From Promerops cafer (Eukaryota > Chordata > Aves > Passeriformes > Nectariniidae), in assembly GCA_013398275.1 (NCBI GenBank), contig VZSE01005981.1, positions 150,371 through 214,370 on the forward strand: a stretch of DNA of 64,000 nt, in the 5' to 3' direction. Within the stretch, counting starts at the first letter, position 1. Each line of letters opens with the position of its first letter. A model generated the notes under the pieces. The model was not told where the DNA came from and searched no databases. It saw only the letters and a program-made list of their open reading frames with translations. This document shows positions 11,481 to 25,300 of this stretch, piece by piece. Both the position numbers and the translations under genes were made by a program.

Positions 11481-14400
11481 CAACATGGATTCTAAAGTAA
11501 TTTCATCTGTATTTCACTCACACTAGAGCCTACAATTTCTGATGTAGCTGGTACATGACTTTTAAATGGCCATACAGACTTGTCCCTCTCTTGCCCTTTA
11601 TGTGAAAGCTCTCCCTTTACAGCATCTTTTCTGTACACCTTGTGCAGCAGACACTGCAGCACAGCAGCCATAAACCAACAGGAGCCATAATTTCTTTGAA
11701 CTCTGGGTCAAACTTGTTGTTAGCCAACTCTGTAAGAACTCGTATAGTAAATTACATATGTCTCTTTATCAGCAGGATCATAAAATAAAACTTTACAACC
11801 CTTCTGAAGGTCATGGCTCTGCAACAAACAGTAAGACAAAACAATAAATTCACCCCTGAGACCACCATTTTTGTGACTTCGGCAGCTTTGGTTAGATCTG
11901 AGGAAATTACAACTCTGTCAATCTTTATACAGAGTCTTATTTCTCCTTTGGACCCATCTCTCATTTGTCCCTAAGTGTAAGGTAAAGGCTAAAACAACAG
12001 TCATAATGGCTGTTACTGGTTTCAGCAACAGCAAAGACACGTTTATCTCTATACACACATTTAATGGAAACAATGACAAAAGTGTTTCTTGGCAAATTAG
12101 TCCCCTTCACCCCCTGAGGTAAAACACATCTATAAGCTATTCCCAAAACAATCAATATTAGTCCAGCAAGCAAAACTGTACTTTATGTTTCCCATCAAAG
12201 TCTTGGCATTCCCTCAAACAAGTGATGCTTTATAAATTACAACTACTACCAAATAAACCAGAGAGAGAACTGCTGAGCTGGGCACCTTGCTGTGTTTCCC
12301 TCAGGTCTGGGGACCTGAACGGAGGTAATTCAGCTAAAATCCCTGTGCTGGTCTGCTGACTTTTAAACATTTGGCCCATGTACGTTTTTGTCGCTGCTTA
12401 TACAGAAGGTGCAACAGTCCAGGATCTGAACACTGCCACAGTATCACAACATAAATCATAAGGGAGGGAACAGCAATCTCTACTCCTAGCTTCCAAGTGT
12501 GCATTTGCTCTCCTGTGGATTTAAAAATGAGAAGACTGAAACGGAGTGTTAGTTCTGCAGGTATTATTTTTTCAATTAAAAATACAGTACTTTGGGATAC
12601 TTTGATCTTACACATTAAAAAATTAAGTGAAGGGATTATCTGATATTCTTGAAGTGAAAAAACCAGACGTTTTCCCCTAAACACTCTTCTGAGAGGCTGG
12701 CATTTAGTTATGCAAAGTTTATGGTGTAGCTCTTTTATCTCACATCACTCTGTTCTAATGTTGCAAAGCTACGGACACAGTAATCAATGACACTCATTCT
12801 TTCCTCTGAAGCTCAAAGTGAGGACAAACTTGAAAAAAGGCAAGCATGGGCTGCTGAGGAACTGAAACTTCAAGAAATACTTACCAAAATGATGCTAGCA
12901 GAGACAGTGCTGGTCGCCTGGGCTTGAGAGCTGACTGCTTATGGCACTAAAAACACCCCAGTGTCAGCTACTGCACTGCATGGTCAGCCTAAGAGGTGAT
13001 TCCTGTGTGCAGAGTAACAGCTTTTTATTTGAAGAAGCATCACAGTTTTTATCTGGCTTCAGTCACTATCAGGGTGCAGACTCTAAAAGAAGATGTAGCA
13101 AGGAAAGCTGCTTAAATTAAGAAAACCTTGGTGCATTTCCCTGCTTACATGTCCAAGAGACATGAACTCCCCGTCCTCCAGATTAACTTCCGTTTCGATA
13201 GGAAGGGAGATTCAAAGGAAATACATGACATTCCACGTGGAAATCCCAGAAAAAACATGTCGCATTCCTTGGCAATATCAGTCCCTGTTATATATACATA
13301 GCACGAGCTGAACAATGCCAGCCTGGAGGGAAACAGTGGCTCCCACCCTTGCTGGCTACCCATAAATTAAGTTTCTCACAAGAATGCCAATCTCGGTATT
13401 AACCCTGAGCAGTATCATAATGCACAGGGCCTCAGCCTCTTCTCTGTCTCACCACTAGCAAAAACAGCACATGTTGAAGGCTGTTACCAAGACTAGACAA
13501 CCTTTCCTTCCCCTTCTGAGCCACCTGGTTACCTCTCTTGGGACAACCCTGCTCAGCTCCTGCTTCATCTGCCAAATTACCGGGGTAGTTTTCTTAAGCT
13601 TTCAGACCCAAGGGCAATGTCCCCTTAGCTCACTGGATACCCAGCTCATCAAGAACCTTGAAATGAACCAGGACATGTAGAAGACTGGGGAGATTGCTCC
13701 TCATGGATACCTAGTTGGAAACACACAAAAAACCACTCACAGTGCATCCTTGTTACTTCTTTCTTACTTACATCTACCTATCTGCAAATCAAAGGTTAAA
13801 CCTTTACCTTCAGTCTTGCAACAGCCTCTGAAAAGGGCAAAGAACAAAAGGTGGATTAGACCAGTTCTTTGTTCTTGCCCTGCCACCCTGACAGCCACCC
13901 TGCAAACCTGTTTGAAGCAGTTGTGTCCTTCCCAGTAACTTGTGACTCATGCCACATTAACCTAGAACTTTTTGGCACCTATAATTGTCTTCTTTTTTAC
14001 ATCTTGCTTTTCACCTGTCACTATTTAGCCCCACCTTGCCCATCAGATCTGATATCTCAGAGTAGGATCAACAACCCCCCACTGATGCCAAAACCAACAG
14101 AGGCAGCCCAGAGCTGCTGTTGGGGATTGACAGCAGAGTGGACAGGAGATGTTTTGCCATCGCCCCACTCTGTTCTCAGAGGATGGGCTTCCAGTTCAGG
14201 CACTCTCATTTGCAGTGACTATGACAAAATCAGTGACTAAGGATCTCAATAAGGACACCTGCTCATTGCAAGTCATTTAGGGAACACGCTATGGATGGGG
14301 CTGTTTGGCAGCTGTACTCTTTCCACATCTTTCTGCAGAGAAGTTATTCCAAAACATAAAGGCCAGCAATAACACTTACGACAACATACTAAAGGAGAGA

Positions 14401-15029
14401 TGGTCCAAATGCAGGAAGACACTTGAGTGTCTGATGTGGGAACTTCTCAGTGGTTTCAAAGGGAAGGCAGGTGCTCAAACAGTTCTGTGGAACCAGACTT
14501 GCCAACTCAGGGCTGTACTGGGAAATGCAAACCAGCAAACGCACAATTTACACCTGCCTAATCAAGTGGATGAAGGAGACATGAAAAAGTCTTGATATGC
14601 AGGAGATGTCTCAGTGCACACAAGAAACCCCCCAAAGTAATGACCTTATGGTGATGTTGCTTGCATGATCATAACAGGTAAAAACCCCAGCCATGGAGCA
14701 TACTGAGACATGGCAGGTGCCACATGACATAAACAGGTATTTTTAGATGCTGCAGGTGCATAATTACCAGAGAGAACTGTGACTACAGTATTACCAGTGC
14801 AATGCTAGTTGATTACTATTTTTCAATCTCTTCCATCTACTTGGAAAATAAGTTTTCAGGGCTGTCCTGCAGCCATGTCTTGTAGTGTGTGCCAATATAC
14901 ACGGGTTCATCAGCAGTAAGACTACTACCTTGCTTTTCCTCCTGGTTGACACTCCAGCCATAGTAGGCTCCAGAGTAGCAGGCACTATGCAAATGATCAT
15001 TTGCTGGATTGCGATAATTTGGAAGGGCA

Positions 15030-15145
15030 GAAGGATGCTGGAAACCCTCAGTTCAAGTCCCAAGTAAATCACTGGTTTCCAGTTGCCTTAGGCAAGTCAC
15101 TTGCTCTGCCCATAATACTGTCTTCAAAACAGAAATGAGTATTTC
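15030..15145 (+). repeat. MIR-like SINE remnant
   Basis: GTTCAAGTCCC is followed by CCTTAGGCAAGTCACTTGCT and CTGCCCATAATACTG and then AAAACAGAAATGAG. These are the MIR blocks 'gttcgaatccc', 'cttgggcaagtcacttaacctctctgtgcctcagt' and 'gtaaaatggg' in the correct order. Confidence 0.5.
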
Positions 15146-15609
15146 TTTACCTGGCAGAGAAGCTGAGAGCGTAAACCTGTTAGAGACTGCCAAGGAGTTC
15201 CGATCCTATAGTGATAAGCAATTACTTAATACATAGCAATGCTTGGGAGCATCTGTTGGTTGTTTCGCAATACAAACTGCTTGGTCCAACGAGCACATGA
15301 GAGATTTTCTCAATAACAACAACAGAAAAGCAAAGCAACAACAAAACCCCTCCATGAACTGCAAGTTGGCTCTGGAGAGACGGATGGATGAATGAACTCT
15401 TATCTAACTGAACATTTCTGTCTGCTATAAATATGTGCTTTCTTGGAGACAGAAAACAGATACCTTCTGCAGAAGTTGTGCAACTAATTTGGTTATACAG
15501 AAAATGAAACCTCTACCAGACACTGAAGGAAACTCTCTCATGCTGAGAGCTACAGTTTTATAACAAAAGAAGAAACCATGCAGAGTTATAAAACAACCCA
15601 GTGTACATC

Positions 15610-15615
15610 TTTATT
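15610..15615 (-). terminator. NARS2: NARS2 distal poly(A) signal AATAAA
   Basis: A canonical hexamer in the context ATCAATAAAGATGT, about 557 nt after the stop codon. A GT-rich stretch (TGTACACTGGGTTGTTTT) follows on the transcript strand, as expected for a downstream element. Confidence 0.6.
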
Positions 15616-15931
15616 GATGATTCACAAAATCAAACATCATTCAACAAACTCACTCCAGCAATTCCAATATGACATTGTTCCTTGCTAGGTTTGGCTGATC
15701 TTTCCAAGGTAAACAATATCCTCTTTTAACTTGGAGTGGGGAGAATCATGCTTTGCAGTAGCCATTTCCTGACTGTAGCAGTAGCAAGTGTATCACAGCC
15801 ATGACAATATTTTAGGTCACACTTCCTTATTAATATTTCACATAAAACTGCCTGCTACCTTCAGTGCTTGTTCAGTACTTCCATGGCTTGTACTAGTCTC
15901 ATGAGAATCGTAACCCTTTAGTTAAGTGGGA

Positions 15932-15937
15932 TTTATT
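15932..15937 (-). terminator. NARS2: NARS2 possible proximal poly(A) signal AATAAA
   Basis: A canonical hexamer (ATTAATAAATCCC) about 235 nt after the stop. The downstream sequence is less GT-rich than at the distal site, so this may be a minor site. Confidence 0.4.
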
Positions 15938-16171
15938 AATACTCCTGAAGTGCACTGAAGACATGAGCTGCTATCAAATTCACTGCCAGTGTCCTTCCAT
16001 AATCTCACCAGAACATATATTATTTTCAATAACCCAGTATTAAATTGACCAAGAGTTTCATTGATATAAAAATTATCTTGATTTCCCACTGAAATACACT
16101 CGGTCATATCCTGGTATGTTATATACACATAGTTACACCAGCGGTTTTCTCCACGTGAGTCAACTGCTGAG

Positions 16172-16316
16172 CTACAGGAGACAGGAGTGAGGAAACCTGG
16201 GGAAAGGAATAACATCTTTGATATTGTCAACTCCCAAGATGTACTGCAGGTAGCGTTCAAACCCCATTCCGAAGCCTCCATGAGGAACTGATCCAAATTT
16301 TCGGAGGTCTAGATAC
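16172..16316 (-). CDS. NARS2: NARS2 exon 14 (motif 3 and stop)
   Basis: 145 coding nt from acceptor ATTACAG to TAG. It completes Trp413 and reads YLDLRKFGSVPHGG, then FGMGFERYLQYILGVDNIKD and VIPFPRFPHSCLL. It holds motif 3 with the ATP-binding Arg434. Confidence 0.98.
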
Positions 16317-19300
16317 CTGTAATTTAAACAGACAGTTACATTTGCAGCACAGTTATGCTGATGTCATTAAAGTGAGCTTTTCATCTAGGGTTTTCCTTTC
16401 CATCTCAATTACTTCCCTTTGACCCTCACTACTGTGATTCCTGTGTTGGTCAGGGGTATGAGGAAGCAGAATTGTATTAGCAGAAACCCCAAGTTTAAAC
16501 CCATTCAAACCAGCATAGCTATGCTTTGCCAATACACTACAGCATGTTTTTTTAGGAGCAAGAACGTATTTGGGTATGAAGAACAGCTTGAGCACCATAG
16601 CTCTGCTCATATTGAAAACACCTTTGTAGTTTTAATACCTAAAATATTCCTAGCAGAGGCACAAAGCCAGGTTCCTACAGATTCACAAAGCACTTCCACT
16701 ACTGGAGGTGAAGCTCTCTGCTTGGGCTTTTCTAGCCCTTGCCATGTTGGTGTGGAAATCTGTCCTGCAAATCCTTTCAATTTCTGCTAAGTTTTCAATA
16801 GCCTAAGTAATTTCATTTCCAGTAATTTCTTTAGAAGCTTAAATAGGTCTTGCTGTCTGTCTGCTCAACATTCCTTCATTTTTTTTTCTTTTAAGTTAAT
16901 TATGATGGCTTTTTGCTACTTTTTCCCCAATCACTCTTATAGTGATTTATATTCATTTATTTCCACTGTAAGCCAGAAAAAAACCCCTTGAACATATCTT
17001 CTCTAAAAATGAGATCTGGAACAAGACATTTTATTTTGCAGAACAGCACCTGTTGTGCACAGAAAACTCAGAAAATGTTTGGAAGCAGATACTCTGAATA
17101 TATGGGTGTCAACAAGATCATGATGGTTCTTCCATAGTTACCCATTTCCCAGCTGGACTGTGGCTGATGTGATACTGTATTTGCAGCTATAAATCGTCAC
17201 CAAGGGTTTTGTTTTAATAGAAGTGAAAAACATCTCAGTGCTTCTATTGATTTGTGGGGCCACTTCTGAGCTTTCTGAGGGCACCAAGTTATTCTTCTTT
17301 ATATGAATGCAGTAGCAGGGGATTGAGTGACTCCAGATGTATTACTTGCTTCTAATCTTGGTGTATGAATATTTCATCATCCCAGTTAAAAAAAAATCAA
17401 GTGCACTTAAATATAAATGCATATGTTTTACTACTTATGCAGTGGAGTAGAGGGGGGCAGAACACTGTGAAAGAAATTAAGATTGGATTGATTGCAATAA
17501 ATGGCTTCCCAGATTTTACATACTGTTAATGAACTGCAAGGAAATACTATATTTGTGTGTATATGTACTTATATATGTATAAATATGTAAAATATATGTT
17601 ATGTATATTTGAGTGTAGTTGCTTGGACATCAGATCTTTCTTGGCTTGAAGACTGTATTTTAACAGAATGAAGACAAAGTAATGGCCATGATCACCCTTA
17701 CTTGCAAAATAAAAGTACTCTCCCACAAATTCTATAGCTGCAAGATTGCCCTGTCACTCAGTTTGACAGTATGCCTTTCATACCATGAAATATTATTTTT
17801 TCTTACAGCTCATTAGCATAGTTAAAATTTGGGAAACCATTTATTACACTCAATCCAATATTCAGGTTTTTTTCTTTCTCAGTGTTTTCCCCTCCCCTCC
17901 ACTGCCCAAATAACAAAAAGAGAAGCAGAGCTTACTTCTTCCTCGTAGCACTGACACGCAAAGTGGAGTTTGCAAGTTGAACAGCAGGCCCAAGAGTGGG
18001 ACAAGTTTTCTGATGACTGGGACCCACGTGCTTTTCTCTCTGTGCTGCTGGGTGTTAGCATGGCTCCCTAAGGCTTGGTGTATGCACCCCACATCTTGTG
18101 ATGAGGATTATGCTCAGGATAAGAACACGTAGGCTGTGCAACAGCATGATGGTGATCTTCATCTGTATCCACTTTACACAGACTGCATTAAGAAGGACTT
18201 GAGTCTCTGCAAATACCCTGAACTGCTCCTGGGGAGCCCCACTGCACAGCTTTACAAGGGTCCGCAAGGAAGGTGATGGGCAGACCTGATGCTGAGGGTG
18301 GTGACTCACAAAACAAGGAAGACCTCATAAATGTGAGGGAGATGGGTGCTGGCTGTGGCAGATCAATCTGACCCAGCTCAGGAGCTCTGAGCAGAACTGC
18401 CAAACCAGCTGGTAACTACTTTAGCTGTAACCAGGAATACAAGTAACAGTACAAACTTTTCTGATGATGTCTATTAAGTGCATCAGCCTTTGCAAAGGCA
18501 GTTGAGACTAAGCCCAGCATCTTCTCTCCCTTTCTGCAGGCAACATATAAAGTCATTGTAAGAAGATGAAATAACTCAGCTACTTCCAGATGAACAATAA
18601 TAATAAATGCTACCCTTGCTTATCCAGGACTTTGATCTGTAGATCTCAAAGAACTTTGACAAGCCATTTTGGCAAAAGGAGTGAAACAAAACCCATCAAA
18701 GTTAATGGAAAGAGTCCATTGAATTAAATGTGCTGAGGATCAAGACTGTGAATCCTTTCTGATGACTGTGCATAGAAGAAGCAGAAGAATTGAGAAATTT
18801 TCCATTCTTCACAGATGAAAGAAAAAGTAACTGCCTGCAGATGAAGAGAAAAATTTCTTTAGGCTGGAAAATGCTCCCTGAGGTTTTCCTTCATTCAGTA
18901 GTCCACAGACATTGGATGTTTCTCACCTCAAAAAGAGTCGTGAACTAGTCTAGCTGTTTTTGCTAGCAGCTCATACTTAAGAGGGGAGCTGAGCACTCTA
19001 TTGGCAACTGGTGGACTGTGCAGCATTATTCCACAGGAGAAGTAAGTTTCTGCAACCCCAGCTAGCCCAGGTGCTCCTGCTCTGGACCTGAGCACTGGTA
19101 GGTCTTCAGAGATTTGAATCTTACTGAAGTGTGTGCTGTAACAACATCTCCCAGCAATGAGCTCGTTATGCACCATGTTAGAAGAACATTTCCGTTCATC
19201 CTTTTAAAGATTTATATTCTTTTATCATCATCGTGAGCTCCCTGCGTTGCACAGCAAGGCACTATGGAGAGCAGTGCTCTCCTAGTGACCTTTCATAAAC

Positions 19301-22300
19301 AGAATGTGTTCTTTTCAGTCTCTTTTCAAAACAAATATAATCTCAACCTTTTATGCAATCCCCTTGCTATGCTGAAGGTTCTGTGACCAGTTTGAAAAAA
19401 GTAAGGCTGAAAGAACAAACATACTATAGTCCATGAAACTGAATATTCTACTGGGTGTGTGTGTGTGTGTATGTGTGTGTAAAAAAAAAAAAACCATAAA
19501 AAATGCCTGCCTTCATCTGGCCCAGCACAGCACTCCAGTTTCTTCCCAAAAGAGGAGTAATAGGACAATGTGGCTGCCAAGGACAGTGATGGGCTACCTG
19601 TTGTCACTGGGCTCTGAAAAAGGTTAAAGGATGACAAGAGTGTAGTCACTGGCCATGGGCTGCAAGTGGCTCATCAGTGCTACTTTTCCCTAAGTCCAAC
19701 TCCTCCTTTTTTACCTGCCACATGAGGACCCAAACGAACACTCTGACATTCAAGCTTCAAAGATTACCAAAGTTAAAGAGCCCAACACAGCTCAATCTTC
19801 TTCATCCAGAGTAGGAGCAAAACAACACAGTAACATCCACTTGAAGACAGCAGACAACATCTGCTCTGCTACTGTGTCCTTTCACCAGTGTTACACCAGA
19901 AGATCAAAAAGGTACCTGGACTACAAAGGGTTCAATGTGAGACAACGGCCTCCACTGAAGCACATGAAGATAATCAGAGTAAGGAACAGATAGGAAGACT
20001 GTCCATACACTGCTCATGCTGATGGTTGTGGGAACACATTGTTCATTACAAAGTACCTGCTTCGTTACTTTTAAGATGGCACTTGGAGGCTACAAACAGG
20101 ATCAAGTCCCCTGTTTACAAGGCAATATACTTAATACTCCCTGGTCACAGAGAAATCAATGAGCTTCCAGAGTACTGTCATCTCTCTACTTTTCCACCTC
20201 ATTTCCACAGACCTCTCAGTTCAGCCAAGATCATCATCTACAGCTCTGAGCTGTTTTCTACCTACAATTCAAAGGGAAAAGTGTGAAAATAAGATAAAAT
20301 AACTACAAAATCACGCCAAATACTACTCCAACTCATATTCTATTTAGAAAGAAACTTGCCTAACAGGAAAGATGTAGCATACTGAAGAAGACTCATAGAG
20401 TTTGACCATGTCACTTTATCTATCTTTTGAGAAACTTCCTAAAAGGTAGGAATGGCAAGAAGCAGAGCAGTATTTCAGATCAGTTGCCTCTGCCTTACAA
20501 TGCACCCACAAACAAGGCAATCCTGAAACTGTCCTAGAAACAGTCAGACCCACAATATCCTCTTGCTTAGTGGGGGGAAGAAAACAGGTAGAATCAGAGA
20601 TATGGCAATGGCTGAGGAACTTGAAAGGAGATCACATTCAAAAGTCAGCAAATATTATATTTAAAAAGGAATGACTCAACTGTTCTTCCAGGAGTTTGTG
20701 AGCCAGCTTTGGAGACTCAATTCAATCACTAAATTGGAGAAGATTAATTTTAGTATCTCCTGCCACCTCCACTGAAAAGATGGATGCTGGCAAGCCACCT
20801 ATCTGTATTTTGGCAGATTTTGAACTGCAGTCCAGAAGCATCCAGAATTACTACTACCCTGCACCTTCCTAGGACACCAGACCTTGCTATGGCAGGGGGT
20901 AACAATAGCTTTAACCTTCTCCAGGAAGTTACATTGTCTGTGATGGAGGGGAGGGAATAAAGGAGGAAAGAGTCTCCAAAATAAGATTACAGCAGGAAGA
21001 GTTTCCAGAATGTGATTATTACATATCACATGAAAATGCAAATGGGTGACAGGCAATGTCCTAATCTTTTTTTGCGGGAAGCATGAGGTAGCGCCGTGCT
21101 GTCTTGGTAGTGCTGGAAGTCTCTGCCATTGAACACCAGACTTCCTTGGGCTGTATCTCATCATCTAACCACACAACTTATCACCCTTGTTCAGGATAAT
21201 TCTTCCCTCAGATAAAGGGATATGGTGTATTCTGGGCCACAAATGCAACAATAAAGGAAGAAATTAAATTCACCCTGTTTGCACACAGATAATGTGAAGA
21301 TCTGCCATACACTGGGCTGTTCCTCAGTGATTTCATATTGTGGGAAAAGGAAAGTGAAGAACCTATACTTTGCTTTTTTTCAAGGCAGCCTTCCTAATGA
21401 TCAATCCAAATACTGCAGAATATTTGAAAATACTCTTCTAAATTTAAAATTCTCTGCACTACCACTCTCACAGTAGCTATGATGAAGTACATACCACGAA
21501 ACACTAGGAACCTTCTGTCGTTTTAATGGGTTAAACTGTTAATTCAAAGGTTGATCTGTCTCCTTAGGAGGACAGTTTTAATTGTTTTAGCTGCTTTATT
21601 AGAGAAGATTTTTCGACCCAGTTGCCCTGTCAATTGCAAAGGGAGTTATTCATAGACCTCTTAAAGGTCACAAATTGCTGGGGTTCTGTAACCTGTTTAT
21701 CTCGTGCATGGTGGTCAGAATCTACCCAACTTCCAACACAGCCTAATGATTTAATATCGAAAATCCTTATGGGTTGTAAATTAATCCACCTCATGCAATC
21801 CTGAGAGGAATGACCTGTGCCGTGAGTGGACAAATTGGAGGCATAAACTAAGTTGAATTAGATTAACCTTTGTTTAAATGAACTGGCTATTTCATTTAGA
21901 CTGGCAGTGATGGCAGGGCAACAGGGCCAAAAATTTTTCCCTCAGAACCAAAACAAACAAACAAATAAAAAAAAAACCAACAAAAAGCCACAGTTGCTTA
22001 AATAGTCTCAAAAGAAGAAAAGACTTGCAGAGCAAGGTGGCATCTTACCATTGATAGGCATCTGTGAGTCCTAACCTGTGAAACAAAAAGAAAACCTATT
22101 GTAAGTAAAGGAACAGAGTTATTCTGCATAAGCAGCACTTGCCTGGAAGAGCATGCTACAAGAAAAGGGAAAGTCTGGTAAACTATTGTATGAAACATAC
22201 ATAAGAAGACAACAATCCTGTTTTTTCTCTCTAAGGTTATGCTGGTTCTGCAGGAAATAGAATTTAAAGGTCTAAAGTATTTGGGTTTAACAAAACCAGA

Positions 22301-25300
22301 TCCTGAGGACTCAAAATTGAGAAAAACATGTGAAAGGAGGTGTGATTTACAAAAGACACACCCCATTTGTACCTTGAAATGCTTTCTATGACTTTCCTGA
22401 CAAACAAGAAAGTCTGGCTTCAAACTCCACATGGACCCTTCTATTCCTTCTGAGGACTGTGGACTCAGATACTGGCAAAAAGTTTTGACTGAAAAAGTGC
22501 AGCAGGCAACATTGTACTTTACATGAGTTGAAGCATGCCTGCTTCAGAGAGCTTACAGGGAGAGTAGACGGAAGCCCAGGGCATATCATCGTCCTACATT
22601 AACAACTGAGAATTAATGTTCTGGTGATTTTAATTGCCCAGTGCCTCTTGGACTCATTATGCTGAAGTAGATTTTGCTCTTCTCCACTGACTAGATATAT
22701 CTGTGTGAGCACGTGGCTGATTTAAGCAACAAATTAATTCCCAACGTGCAAATGGTGTTACTCTGGGATTAACCTTCTTCCAACATCGCTTTGCACAAGT
22801 GTATGACTGGCCCAAACAGAAGCGTTCAATGGATGGGACTTTGCACAACCTGATCTCATGGAAGGTGTCCCTGCCCATGGCAGCAGGGCTGGAACCTAGA
22901 TAGTCTTTAAGGTACCTTCCAACCCAAACCATTCGCTGATTCTACAAAATTTTTGAACAATCAGACAGGATCCAGAGAACAACTGTCTATGAAGAATTAC
23001 CCAGTGTATAACATCAATTACTAATTAAAAAGCAGCTTTGATATTCTGACATTAAAGTTAGCCTAAAATTACCAAAAGTAACAAGATGCAGACTAAGGCA
23101 GCAGGGAAAGAGGAGACCCCAGGACACAGTACAGGTCTTGAGCTATTCCAGTGACGCTTCCCATGAAACTATTAGCAAAGAGCCATATTCTCTGAAATCA
23201 GGCCAGTCACTGAGGCCAGCTGCATCACAACTGAAAAAGCTTCTGACCAAAAATGCAAATGATGACAAACAGATATCTAAGTTCTGTATATGTGACAACT
23301 TCCACCTTCAGAATCCACTTTCAGCCACGAAAACTGAAGAAAAGGATGAAGTGTCCCACAGCAGACCCTGCTCCAGACAGTTGCAGCAGAGCTGAGGCAC
23401 TCTACTGCCCTGGCCTCTTAGTATAAAGAAAACTTTTCTCCTCTGATAAGCTGCAACAGAGGCCCCTTGCACACCTACGACAGAAGCACAAGAACTTCTT
23501 CACCAGTTTGCAGTCACCTACACAGATAAACAGATATCACAAAGACAAAAATAGGCTACTTTTAAATATTATTAGCTGCCCTTCCACTCCTCTGTCTTTC
23601 CAACCACAGAGAGCTGCTGAAACACTCTCCTGCTCAGGCTAGTCTCCTGGCATCTGTGGATTTTCCATACCTCTGTAAGCGTGATTCAAGGAAGGGCAGT
23701 CGCTCCTCTCTCAAGCTGCCTCCACACAACTCCCCTACTCCTGGTACCAGAAGATCAACAGCTGCAACCTTCAAAGAAAGAAAACCAATTGAAGTCATGC
23801 CACATAGCCACACAGTGATGAGCAGAAGAACATTGACACTGATGGTTTTTTGTAAAACCCTACTGCAATTCTTCCAGAATCCAGGACACTTAAGTAAGGA
23901 TTTGCACATACTTGAAAAGTCTTTTATTGACAGGAGAAGGCTGGGAGGAAATTTTGCAAGGATGAACATCATTAATTTACAGAAAACCTAAATGACAGGA
24001 GTGATATCCCAGACTGAGGACATCTACTGCAAATGGTTTGAACTGAATCTCACCAAGTTACTCTGGTGACAACCTGTGTGGGGTTATAAAGTACCCAACA
24101 GCAGCTCAGAAGACAGCAAAGACATATGGGCCAAGTTTTCTGAAGCCCTGATTCCCTGCTCTGATGCTGTAGCTTGTGTTCAGTCCTATCTATCCCCATT
24201 CCTGGAGCCAGTTCTAAAGGATATGGTAGCAATGGCACTCATGTGCTGGATCCAAATGTTAGGATCCAAGTGTTACCACTTACCACTTGTCTTAAGGCAA
24301 TTAAGCAAAAAGTTAACACTGTTCCAACCCCCAAATTTTCCTCCTCCTGTTGTTCACGCTTTGGGTATTTTTTTCTACAACAGGAAAAAAAATATGGACA
24401 GGATCACCTGATGGTCACACATTATCTTGAACTTCTTGAGGGCAGGCCCAGCAGATGATGTCTATCAGTAGGCCAAGACATGTTCCTAGACAAAAAAGTG
24501 GTGGAGGCGTGACTCATGGACTCACTGTGTGTTGAGGTCCATCTTCATTGTCCCGCATGTAGAAAGGTTTGAGGTCGTATGGGTAGCTAACCACAAACAC
24601 AGGAACCTCCCCACAGTGCTTCACCAGGTACTTCTCATGTTCCGTTTGGAGGTCACAGCCCCACTGCAAGGACAGCAAAAGGGGCCTGAGAATCTGCTTT
24701 GGTGCCTCTTGCCCATAGCAAGAGACCCAGCAAAATCCCTGTACATGAGAGACATGCGCTGTTTTGAATAACATGAAACCAAGCAAAGCAACTTCTCATA
24801 TAGGTCACTGGGAAGTAGACAGTTTCACAAGTTTTCAGGCAGAGCAAAGCACGTAAAAGAATATGATTTAACTTAACAGAACAAGGCCAGATCATCCCTG
24901 CATCAAGCCCAAGCATCTAGTATCAAATCAGAAAAAAAACCCAAACCAAGCAAAAGAAATCCCAACGCCCAAAACCCCAAACCACACTCTGCATATCCAA
25001 AGGAAAACAGGCACCTCTCCACAGCCAGCTTACTTGACCCAGCAAACCAGCCTTATTTCAGTATTACCTTTGGTGTATAGAAAGCAGCTGTCCTAGGCTG
25101 ATTACTCTCTTCCCTGCTGTGTCCTGTTACATGCTACATTAATTCTCACTTAAGAAAACCAAGCACCCTATTAACCAATTCTTTGTTATCAGAAATCTTG
25201 GACATTTGCGATGCCCTTTTTCACTTTTCTTTTTTTCCAGGGATGTTATAAATCCTGTGGCTTTTGACTTGAGACCTCCAGTCCATTTATAGGACATGCA

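Larger units (their letters stand above)
3880..15589. other. Intergenic spacer, GAB2 promoter to NARS2 3' end
   Basis: About 11.7 kb separates the GAB2 leader from the NARS2 polyadenylation region. I find no exon chain or recognisable protein here. It holds a short CR1 tail (5891-5965), a CTCF-type motif (6768-6780) and four MIR/L2-like remnants (near 4745, 8858, 11385 and 15030). The longest open frame, 8458-8844 plus (128 codons), has no recognisable domain. As the spacer is upstream of GAB2, distal GAB2 regulatory elements are plausible but not shown. Confidence 0.75.
15590..16171 (-). other. NARS2: NARS2 3' UTR
   Basis: Noncoding sequence runs leftwards from the TAG at 16174-16172. It has two AATAAA hexamers on the minus strand, at 15937-15932 and 15615-15610, which would give 3' UTRs of about 250 and 580 nt. 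The end at 15590 assumes use of the distal signal with cleavage about 20 nt later. Confidence 0.65.
16317..22048 (-). other. NARS2: NARS2 intron 13
   Basis: 5.7 kb, phase 2. It contains an AT-rich low-complexity stretch (17551-17615), an L2/MIR-like fragment near 18600, a GT microsatellite with poly(A) (19455-19493) and a block at 21540-21920 that could be a conserved noncoding element. Confidence 0.85.

Noticed and set aside
14305..14595. 96-codon plus-strand frame between GAB2 and NARS2
   Set aside because: Composition looks somewhat protein-like, but no family is recognisable and there is no clear promoter or exon chain.
15040..15065. GTTCAAGTCCC box resembling a tRNA B-box
   Set aside because: No A-box or cloverleaf at the right distance; better explained as a MIR-like SINE remnant.
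24440..24460. CCAGCAGATGAT, considered as a fourth CTCF site
   Set aside because: It fails at an important G in the core.
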